Positions 23,641 through 28,988 of a stretch of 28,988 nucleotides of DNA are shown here, in pieces; position 1 is the stretch's first letter, and each line of letters starts with the position of its first letter. The stretch covers positions 1-28,988 of the forward strand of contig JAEZYN010000077.1 of NCBI GenBank assembly GCA_023419095.1, in the 5' to 3' direction. Below the pieces are notes generated by a model, which saw nothing but the letters and a program-made list of their open reading frames with translations, did not search any database and was not told the DNA's origin. The stretch comes from Bacteroidota bacterium. GTDB taxonomy: Bacteria; Bacteroidota; Bacteroidia; Flavobacteriales; Weeksellaceae. A program made the translations under genes and the position numbers.

Positions 23641-23660
23641 GCAAAAATAACTATTTTTGC
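23641..23660. promoter_or_regulatory. Palindromic divergent promoter elements (back-to-back TATTTTTG)
   Basis: GCAAAAATAACTATTTTTGC is a perfect 9-bp inverted repeat with a two-base centre. Read on the minus strand it gives a TATTTTTG -7 element ending 4 nt before the methyltransferase ATG. Read on the plus strand it gives the same element pointing toward the RlmL-like gene at 23799, about 140 nt away. The two sites touch, so polymerase binding should be mutually exclusive. Confidence 0.5.
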
Positions 23661-23798
23661 AAATCCTGAACTACGAATACGCGTGTTTGAGACTTCTGCA
23701 AACCCGCCCAACCATAATTTCTAAAGAATCGAAAGGAAGCTCTTCCGGCTAAATATCTAACACACAGCCTGTTCAGCATAAACCCAGCAAATAAAATA

Positions 23799-24965
23799 AT
23801 GGACACACAAAATTTAAAAATACAGATCAAAACATTTTTCGGCCTGGAGCCGGTATTGGCTGAAGAGATAAAAAAATTAGGCGGCACCAATGTCGAAATC
23901 AAAAACCGCGCGGTAAACTGTGAGGGTGACCTGGGTTTCCTTTATAAAATCAATTATTCTGCACGTACAGCGCTCAAGATTTTGGTGCCGGTGCTGACTT
24001 TCAAAGCCTGGGACGAAAGCCGTTTTTATGACAAGCTGTTTGCCTTCCCGTGGGACGATTATATGAGTTTGGACCAAAGTTTCGCAATTGATGCAACGGT
24101 TTATTCCGAAAGATTCAGACATTCGCAGTTCATGTCGCAGAAAATGAAAGATGCTGTCGTCGATTATTTTAAATTCCATCACCGCAAAAGACCCAACGTT
24201 GATACCACGGATCCGGACATCAAATTCCACCTGCATATCGACCGGGAATTGGTAACGGTATCGCTCGACGCTTCCGGCGACGCGCTGTTCAAACGGGGTT
24301 ACCGCCGCGAACAGGGTGAAGCACCGGTCAATGAAGTTTTAGCCAGCGGCATGCTGCAGCTCGCAGGTTGGGACGGTAAAGGCAATTTCCTGGATCCCAT
24401 GTGCGGTTCCGGAACCCTGCTGATCGAAGCCGCGATGATTGCGATGGATCTGCCGGCGCAGATTTTCCGCAAGAAATTCGCATTCCAAAACTGGAAAAAT
24501 TACGATTCGGAACTGTTCCAGAAAATAAAAGAAGTACGGATCAACCGTATCAAAGAATTCACAGGCAAGATCGTAGGTTACGATTTGGATTCGCAAATGC
24601 TGAATGCGGCGCACCTCAATGTGGAAGCAGCCGAAATGGAAGATGTGATAGAGATTAAAAGACAGGATTTCTTCGAGTCTAAAAAAGAGCTTTTCCCGCT
24701 GCTGATGGTTTTCAATCCGCCCTACGATGAAAGAATTGAAATCACCGACGATGAATTTTATAAGAAAATAGGAGACACTTTCAAGAAAAGCTATCCGAAC
24801 ACACTCGCGTGGTTCATTTCCTCCGACCTCGATGCGGCGAAAAAAGTAGGTTTAAGGCCATCACGCAGAATTAAACTTTTCAACGGAAAACTGGAATGCC
24901 GTTTCCTGCAGTTTGAAATGTATGAAGGCACGAAGAAAGTGCATAAACTGGAAAACAATCAATAA
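23799..24965 (+). CDS. THUMP-domain RNA methyltransferase, RlmL-like (23S rRNA m2G)
   Basis: Predicted to methylate a guanine N2 in 23S rRNA (E. coli RlmL acts at G2445). The 388-residue protein has an N-terminal THUMP RNA-binding domain (about residues 1-160, beginning FFGLEPVLAEEIKKLGG). A Rossmann methyltransferase domain follows, with FLDPMCGSGTLL at 197-208 and the catalytic NPPY at 306-309. It is the single-domain form without the C-terminal RlmK half of the E. coli fusion. It stands alone, preceded by about 140 nt and followed by an A/T-rich repeat region. The exact target base is inferred from family. Confidence 0.9.
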   Translation: MDTQNLKIQIKTFFGLEPVLAEEIKKLGGTNVEIKNRAVNCEGDLGFLYKINYSARTALKILVPVLTFKAWDESRFYDKLFAFPWDDYMSLDQSFAIDATVYSERFRHSQFMSQKMKDAVVDYFKFHHRKRPNVDTTDPDIKFHLHIDRELVTVSLDASGDALFKRGYRREQGEAPVNEVLASGMLQLAGWDGKGNFLDPMCGSGTLLIEAAMIAMDLPAQIFRKKFAFQNWKNYDSELFQKIKEVRINRIKEFTGKIVGYDLDSQMLNAAHLNVEAAEMEDVIEIKRQDFFESKKELFPLLMVFNPPYDERIEITDDEFYKKIGDTFKKSYPNTLAWFISSDLDAAKKVGLRPSRRIKLFNGKLECRFLQFEMYEGTKKVHKLENNQ

Positions 24966-24992
24966 TTAGTAATCCAGCAATTTATCAGATAA

Positions 24993-25042
24993 CAATTTAG
25001 CAATTTTCACCACTAAACTTCCATGGTTAAATTGCTAAATTG
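24993..25042. repeat. Inverted repeat of a short AATTGC/TAAATTGC word
   Basis: CAATTTAGCAATTT (24993-25006) is the exact reverse complement of AAATTGCTAAATTG (25029-25042), a 14-bp stem with a 22-base loop. Related words (AAATTGC, ATTTTCAAATTTTCAAATT) continue to 25082. It may be a weak terminator for the RlmL-like gene or a dispersed intergenic repeat. No T-run follows. Confidence 0.6.
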
Positions 25043-25087
25043 CTACATTTTCAAGTTAACCCATTTTCAAATTTTCAAATTAACGAA

Positions 25088-26089
25088 TTGCCTTCCCTCT
25101 CCCTCATCATCGCCATCTACAACCGCAAAGACGAACTGTTCGAGCTGCTGACGTCACTTACAAAGCAAACCGACAAAGATTTCGAAATCATCATTGTGGA
25201 CGATGGATCGATGGTCGACCTCAGGCCGACGGTCGCGATTTTCGATGAAACGCTGCAGATACAGTTTTTCCGGAAAGAAAATACCGGTCCCGGCCTCTCG
25301 CGGAATTATGGTGCCCGACGTGCAAAAAATGAATGGCTTGTGTTCGTGGATTCAGATGTGATCGTGGAGACAGACTACATCGAAAACATCAAAAAAAATA
25401 TTGAAAAATCAGACTGCGATGCGTTTGGTGGTGCAGATAAAGCGCACAAAGGTTTTAATCTGATGCAGAAGGCCATCTCCTACTCCATGACGTCAGTTTT
25501 TACGACGGGTGGGATTCGCGGTAACAAAAAATCCGTAAGCAAATTCCAGCCGCGAAGCTTCAATATGGGCGTACGGAAAGTGGCATTTGAACAAGTCGGT
25601 GGTTTCTCTGAGATGCGTGTGGGCGAAGATCCCGATCTGTCGATGACCCTTTGGGAAAACGGCTTCAGCACTGCGTTTTTTGATGATATCGGCGTCTATC
25701 ACAAGCGGCGTGTAGATTTCGGGAAATTCTCCAAACAGGTCTATCAGTTTGGCTGTGCGCGCCCGATCCTGAACCAGCGGCACCCTGAATATGTAAAACT
25801 TTCTTTCGCGTTTCCCACCTTCTTTCTGCTTGGTTATGTGATGGGTTTCATCGAATACTTCATCCTCCAAAAAGGCCTTATACTCGGCTTTTACGGTGTT
25901 TATACGTTGCTGGTTTTCTTCCATGCACTTTACAAAACGCGCAACATCAGCATTGCGTCCTTCGCGGTCATTTCCACTTACATCCAGATGTTTTCATATG
26001 GCTACGGTTTTCTGAAATCGTGGATTTTGCTCAATATATTCCGGCAGAGACCGGATGAAGCCTTCCCGACTCATTTTCATAAACCCTGA
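25088..26089 (+). CDS. Family 2 glycosyltransferase, no ATG start
   Basis: A membrane-associated glycosyltransferase of unknown sugar specificity, probably for an envelope polysaccharide or glycolipid. The GT-A fold starts at LSLIIAIYNRKDELFELL. Nucleotide-sugar motifs are IIIVDDGS, GPGLSRNYGARRA, LVFVDSDV (the DxD-like metal site) and the acceptor-side VGEDPDLSMTLW. C-terminal hydrophobic helices (about 245-310) anchor it. The frame is open from a TTG at 25040, but that codon lies inside an A/T-rich inverted repeat. The TTG at 25088 (333 residues) places the first strand where the family expects it. No ATG is available near either, so start placement is uncertain. Confidence 0.85.
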   Translation: MPSLSLIIAIYNRKDELFELLTSLTKQTDKDFEIIIVDDGSMVDLRPTVAIFDETLQIQFFRKENTGPGLSRNYGARRAKNEWLVFVDSDVIVETDYIENIKKNIEKSDCDAFGGADKAHKGFNLMQKAISYSMTSVFTTGGIRGNKKSVSKFQPRSFNMGVRKVAFEQVGGFSEMRVGEDPDLSMTLWENGFSTAFFDDIGVYHKRRVDFGKFSKQVYQFGCARPILNQRHPEYVKLSFAFPTFFLLGYVMGFIEYFILQKGLILGFYGVYTLLVFFHALYKTRNISIASFAVISTYIQMFSYGYGFLKSWILLNIFRQRPDEAFPTHFHKP

Positions 26090-26117
26090 TTCTGCAATAA
26101 CACAAAAATGATTAGCG

Positions 26118-26675
26118 ATGAAAAATTTAATAATTTCGGTTTCCATTTTAGCAACGCTGACAGGTTGCAGATCGATAACCAACAAAACAAAAGATATGGC
26201 AGCAGAAAACAATAGTTCTGAAGGGTCGCTTCCGCAGGCAGACACGACACCAAAAGTGACCGGAATTGGGGGAATTTTCTTTTTCTCTGAAAACCCCGGT
26301 AAGACGAGAGAATGGTACTCAGAAAACCTGGGACTGGAGGTGAACCAATACGGTTCAAGCTTTAAATCCAGAAATTTAGAAAAACCGGAAGAAATCAATT
26401 ATTTGCAATGGAGCCCTTTCGCACAAGGAAGTGATTATTTTTCACCCTCAAAAAAGGAGTTTATGATCAACTACCGCGTGCAGAACATCGAAGGACTTGT
26501 AGCAAAACTCAAAAAAAATGGGGTGACTGTCCTTGACCAGATTGAGACCTATGATTACGGAAAGTTCGTGCACATCATGGACGAAGACGGAAACAAAATT
26601 GAACTGTGGGAGCCCATTGACAGCGTGTCAACGGAAGCAAGCAGTGAGACGACAAAAGAGCAAAAACCTGAATGA
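26118..26675 (+). CDS. Lipoprotein with a VOC (glyoxalase/bleomycin-resistance) domain
   Basis: The 185-residue protein starts with a lipoprotein signal ending in the lipobox LTGC (lipidated Cys17), then a polar linker of about 30 residues. A single VOC half-unit follows: KVTGIGGIFFFSENPGKTRE, WYSENLGLEV, then EFMINYRVQNIEGLVAKLKK, and the terminal strand GNKIELWEP. VOC proteins are usually cytoplasmic metal enzymes or binding proteins. A lipidated, envelope-located version is unusual. A shorter product from the internal ATG MAAENNSSEG would be cytoplasmic, but the signal and lipobox look genuine. The substrate is unknown. The stop is followed by the GC-rich element before prmA. Confidence 0.8.
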   Translation: MKNLIISVSILATLTGCRSITNKTKDMAAENNSSEGSLPQADTTPKVTGIGGIFFFSENPGKTREWYSENLGLEVNQYGSSFKSRNLEKPEEINYLQWSPFAQGSDYFSPSKKEFMINYRVQNIEGLVAKLKKNGVTVLDQIETYDYGKFVHIMDEDGNKIELWEPIDSVSTEASSETTKEQKPE

Positions 26676-26795
26676 CACTGAATGACCGAAACACACTTGA
26701 GATTCAGCGCATTAAATGAAAGTGAAGAGCGAAACCCAGGAAACAAAGATCGGAAGGAAAAATCCCTGTTGCTTTTCGCACACTATGAAAACGGC

Positions 26796-26890
26796 GATTC
26801 AGCGCGCCCCGGATTGAGCGGCCTGTCTGAGCTCTCCCGCAACCGGCAGGGCGCGGGAAGCGAGTAGCGAAAGCCGGAAAAGGCGCCCAG
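26796..26890 (+). ncRNA. GC-rich structured element upstream of prmA (candidate RNA element or dispersed repeat)
   Basis: This stretch is far richer in G and C than its flanks and folds well. GCGCC (26804-26808) pairs with GGCGC (26882-26886), CCGG (26809-26812) with CCGG (26874-26877), and TCCCGC (26835-26840) with GCGGGA (26853-26858). Conserved-looking words are GGATTGAGCGGCC and GAGTAGCGAAAGCCGG. From memory, similar sequences recur in intergenic regions of Chryseobacterium-type genomes. It lies 27 nt before the prmA ATG, so it could be a 5' leader structure. No T-run follows, so it is not a simple terminator. The 61-codon frame across it (26682-26867) is likely spurious. Function unproven. 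Confidence 0.5.
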
Positions 26891-26917
26891 ATAAATTAAT
26901 TTTAAATAACATAACGT

Positions 26918-27745
26918 ATGCAGACTTATCTTGAATTTACATTTAAAATAGAACCTCTACAACCCTGGAATGAAATCCTGATGGCAGAACTCATCGAAGT
27001 AGGATTCGACAGTTTTACGGAGGAGCACGATGGCATCCTGGCTTATATTCAGAAGGATCTGTTCACCGAAACGAGTCTGCAAAACGTGAGTCTGCTGCAG
27101 AATCCGGAAGTTGAGATCAGCTACACGTACAGCGAAATGCCGAACATCAACTGGAATGAGGAATGGGAAAAAAACTTTGATCCGATCAACGTCGAAAATC
27201 AGGTTTCCATCCGCGCAGAATTTCACCCAAACCAAAATCTGCCGCACGAAATCATCATCCAGCCGAAAATGTCTTTCGGCACCGGACATCACGCCACCAC
27301 TTATCTGATGATCCAGCAGATGCTCGACATGGATTTCAACGGAAAGACGGTGCTGGATATGGGTTGCGGCACGTCCGTTCTGGCGATTTTCGCGAAACAA
27401 AAGGGCGCCGGAAAGACCGTGGCGATCGATATTGACGAATGGTCTGTGGAAAATTCAAAAGAAAACGCAGCGCGGAACAATGTCGAACTCGAAATTTCGC
27501 AGGGAACGGCGGATAATCTGGGCGGTGAAAACTTTGACATCATTCTCGCCAACATCAACCGCAATATCCTGATCTCGGACATCCCGACCTATGTTTCTGC
27601 GCTGAACGAAGGTGGAAGCCTTCTGCTTTCGGGACTATGCTTTTTCGACGTGGCCGATATCCTGGATGTTTGTACGCAGCAAAAACTAAGCTTGAAGCGG
27701 CAACTGCAGCGCGAGGAGTGGGTATCTCTTTGGCTGGAGAAGTAA
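26918..27745 (+). CDS. prmA: Ribosomal protein L11 methyltransferase
   Basis: Trimethylates lysines (and the N-terminus) of ribosomal protein L11 in the cytoplasm. The 275-residue protein has the N-terminal L11-recognition domain (YLEFTFKIEPLQPWNEILMA). A class I methyltransferase domain follows, with KMSFGTGHHATTYLMIQQML and motif I VLDMGCGTSVLAIFA (145-159). The PrmA-specific ANINRNIL replaces the usual NPPY-like motif and matches the family's ANILxxxL. Length is close to normal (about 280-295). No -7 element is visible in the short gap after the GC-rich element, so its promoter may lie further upstream. A probable terminator follows. Confidence 0.95.
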   Translation: MQTYLEFTFKIEPLQPWNEILMAELIEVGFDSFTEEHDGILAYIQKDLFTETSLQNVSLLQNPEVEISYTYSEMPNINWNEEWEKNFDPINVENQVSIRAEFHPNQNLPHEIIIQPKMSFGTGHHATTYLMIQQMLDMDFNGKTVLDMGCGTSVLAIFAKQKGAGKTVAIDIDEWSVENSKENAARNNVELEISQGTADNLGGENFDIILANINRNILISDIPTYVSALNEGGSLLLSGLCFFDVADILDVCTQQKLSLKRQLQREEWVSLWLEK

Positions 27746-27753
27746 ATCAGTTT

Positions 27754-27817
27754 AAAAAATACCGGCATTCAATGCCAACTGGTGAAAAAGCAGTAATTTT
27801 AAATTGGTATTTTTTTG
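27754..27817 (+). terminator. Probable terminator after prmA (nested hairpin with T-run)
   Basis: AAAAAATACC (27754-27763) pairs with GGTATTTTTT (27806-27815). Inside it is a second small hairpin, GGCAT-TCA-ATGCC (27764-27776). The T-run follows the outer stem. The large loop makes it less certain than the compact terminators in this window. Confidence 0.5.
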
Positions 27818-27907
27818 TCATCTAACTTCTCAGTTGTTTTTAGAAAGTTTGACCAGAAGACTCCGGACTTTCTTCGGAATAAATCAATTATAAAATCAAT
27901 GTAGGTT

Positions 27908-27955
27908 CAATACAACTCCAATAAGTTATTGGCGTTGTATTGGACTTGTATTGGA
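27908..27955. repeat. Long hairpin plus tandem TTGTATTGGA repeats
   Basis: CAATACAACTCCAATAA (27908-27924) and TTATTGGCGTTGTATTG (27926-27942) are inverse copies with one mismatch, separated by a single base. Then TTGTATTGGA occurs twice (27935-27944 and 27946-27955) with an 11-bp period. There is no coding frame. It lies in the 725-base gene-free stretch between prmA and the META gene. Confidence 0.7.
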
Positions 27956-27975
27956 GGTATATTGCAGATAGCCCG

Positions 27976-28019
27976 AAGGAACTTCAGCGTTAACCATACG
28001 ATATGGTGAAGTTGTCCTT
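27976..28019. repeat. Imperfect 16-bp hairpin with a bulge
   Basis: AAGGA-ACTTC (27976-27985), a seven-base bulge, then ACCATA (27993-27998) pair with TATGGT (28002-28007), GAAGT (28008-28012) and TCCTT (28015-28019) around a three-base loop. It lies 20 bases after the preceding repeat and just before the degenerate ORF region. It has no T-run. Confidence 0.6.
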
Positions 28020-28382
28020 AGAGACCCGGCAAGGTTTCTTTAATCAGTAAAACCTCTCCTACTGTATGCACGTTCTGGTGATCAGTGCGGACTTTTTTTA
28101 TGCACTTTCCTTGTTTGCTGTACAATGTTTTGGTGTAAGCCTTTGGCCAACAGGAAATCTGATGACACTTTACTGAAGTACCTTTGTGGGAAAGCAATTC
28201 TTGGTACTTCAGGGAAAAGATCTTACGCACATGTCTCAGCGAAATTTACACCACATACCGGGCACATTTGTGGTTGTGGCTTCGAGAGCCTCCGCCACCG
28301 CAATTTCGAGAGCCTCAGCCGCGGTCAGGGTCTGGTAATGTGGGCATTTAATTGATTGCCCTGCACAGCGTTTATTACCCAT
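28018..28382 (-). pseudogene. Degenerate ORF region, unknown family
   Basis: Two minus-strand frames lie end to end: 28236-28382 (48 codons, MGNKRCAGQSIKCPHYQTLT onward, with a repeated AEALE, ending MWCKFR) and 28018-28230 (70 codons from a GTG, containing KCHQISCWPKAYTKTLYSKQ and ending ETLPGL). The first has a Cys-rich zinc-ribbon-like beginning and the second has Lys and Cys clusters. They sit in different frames with a stop between, so together they look like a broken gene or a non-coding repeat that happens to be open. I do not recognise a family. A plus-strand frame at 28125-28355 is equally weak. This block and the hairpins before it fill the 725 bases (27746-28470) that hold no intact gene. 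Confidence 0.3.
28281..28320. repeat. Two direct copies of TTCGAGAGCCTCMGCC, 24-bp period
   Basis: TTCGAGAGCCTCCGCC (28281-28296) and TTCGAGAGCCTCAGCC (28305-28320) differ at one base. The first lies within a GTGGC...GCCAC inverted repeat. On the minus strand they encode the repeated AEALE of the weak ORF. The G/C content is higher than the flanks. Confidence 0.6.
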
Positions 28383-28470
28383 CTGACGAAATGGCTTTTA
28401 ACTGCAAATTAAGATCATATCTGTAATCAAGAGGAAATTAAAGGGTTTCGAAGGTTGAAAGCAATTTTTT

Positions 28471-28988
28471 TCACGAATCTTTTAAAAATAACTTATTACC
28501 ACTGATCTCGTTAGTCGCTGCGTTGTGGAACAGACCGGTAAATGCGCGCTCATCCACTGCAATGTCCGGACAGGCCATCATCGTCATTCCAAGATTTTCA
28601 GCTACCGAAATACCGTTTTTTCCCGACAGCGTGTAATTTCCGAAGAAATTGTTGCATCCGGCAAAACCTGTAATTTTTCCGTTAATCCTTAAAAAGAAAC
28701 CCTGCTCCTTCTGCTGGTTCGCAGTCATTGTAACAGGCTTACCGTTCAATTCCTTAAGTGTCCAGTATTTATTAAGTACAGGATTGGTGCTCATTTTCGC
28801 AAACACGGCCAACGGTGCCCTTATACCCACATTCAGCATCAGCTTCCCGTCGCTCAGCGTAAAGTTGTCTGCAGTGTTCAGTACTTCCAGGACATCATTT
28901 TCAATATTCATGTCAGCAGGTGCACACATCATGCGCGAGCTTGCCAATTGTGAGAATCGTATCTGCGTTCTGTTGGTAATGGAATAAT
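28471..28988 (-). CDS. META-domain protein with at least two tandem META domains, 5' end outside the window
   Basis: The frame is open from the right edge to the stop at 28471. The visible part starts inside one META (HslJ-like) domain: RMMCAPADMNIENDVLEVLN, with the META-typical 'MMCAPAD..' element, then LMLNVGIRAPLAVF. A second complete domain follows: NKYWTLKELNGKPV, GFAGCNNFFGNYTLSG, TMMACPD and the terminal strand NKLFLKDS. Two META domains suggest a secreted or lipid-anchored envelope protein, but the signal sequence is off the edge. HslJ-type proteins are linked to heat-shock or antibiotic tolerance without a fixed reaction. A start at 28947 (TTG) would cut the first domain, so the real start is further right. 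Confidence 0.85.
   Translation of the reverse strand, partial: YSITNRTQIRFSQLASSRMMCAPADMNIENDVLEVLNTADNFTLSDGKLMLNVGIRAPLAVFAKMSTNPVLNKYWTLKELNGKPVTMTANQQKEQGFFLRINGKITGFAGCNNFFGNYTLSGKNGISVAENLGMTMMACPDIAVDERAFTGLFHNAATNEISGNKLFLKDS

Noticed and set aside
26682..26867. Plus-strand frame of 61 codons between the VOC gene and prmA.
   Set aside because: It runs through the GC-rich foldable element and its product has no recognisable features.
27976..28019. The bulged hairpin as an integron attC site.
   Set aside because: The conserved GTTRRRY/RYYYAAC ends are absent, and no integrase or cassette array is present.
28125..28355. Plus-strand frame of 76 codons in the gene-free block.
   Set aside because: There is no family resemblance. 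It overlaps the minus-strand frames and the direct repeats, and neither strand is convincingly coding.
1..28988. CRISPR arrays, prophage genes, complete insertion sequences, rRNA genes.
   Set aside because: I found no regularly spaced repeats, no integrase or transposase frame and no rRNA-like sequence.

Overview
The window is chromosomal DNA of a member of the Bacteroidota, most probably the Flavobacteriia family Weeksellaceae (Chryseobacterium-like). The evidence is the repeated TAnnTTTG -7 promoter elements, the lack of clear Shine-Dalgarno sequences, and protein types typical of the group: type 3 ProS, MtaB, a DUF3667 protein, a short GT35 enzyme, and a DnaJ with a reduced zinc finger. 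It reads as ordinary housekeeping chromosome. I see no prophage, CRISPR array, complete insertion sequence or rRNA operon.

Layout. 1-3.3 kb (mostly minus strand): a partial gene running off the left edge, the transglycosylase mtgA, a lipoprotein substrate-binding protein, a tRNA-Arg(ACG) on the plus strand, and an M23 peptidase. 3.4-6.3 kb (plus): gpsA, mqo and a 53-residue membrane protein whose end overlaps the convergent mtaB. 6.3-8 kb (minus): mtaB and a small hydrophilic ORF. 8-12.7 kb (plus): a DUF3667 membrane protein, a glycogen-phosphorylase-like enzyme, prfB and a DedA protein. 12.8-19.6 kb (minus): grpE-dnaJ, mntH coupled to an outer-membrane protein gene, a DUF937-OmpA protein, and proS. 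19.7-22.1 kb (plus): a Tyr/Gly-rich lipoprotein and a FadL-like porin. 22.2-23.6 kb (minus): a methyltransferase followed by a ZIP transporter. 23.8-27.7 kb (plus): an RlmL-type methyltransferase, a GT2 glycosyltransferase, a lipoprotein VOC protein, a GC-rich structured element and prmA. 27.75-28.47 kb has no intact gene but holds hairpins, short repeats and degenerate ORFs. A two-META-domain protein gene runs off the right edge.

Functional threads are translation and RNA modification (tRNA-Arg, mtaB, prfB, proS, rlmL-like, prmA), protein folding (grpE-dnaJ), envelope building (mtgA, M23, OmpA-like, lipoproteins, FadL-like), metal uptake (mntH with an operator, ZIP, a metal-chelate binding protein) and central metabolism (gpsA, mqo, the GT35 enzyme).

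The most informative observations are: a DtxR/MntR-like palindrome lying on the mntH start site next to a complete promoter; loss of the pyridoxal-phosphate lysine in the GT35 enzyme; a DnaJ with two of four zinc motifs; four -7 elements placed 4-5 nt before a start codon, suggesting leaderless mRNAs; a GC-rich foldable element just before prmA; and a gene-free block with two strong hairpins. I found no clearly new multi-gene system.
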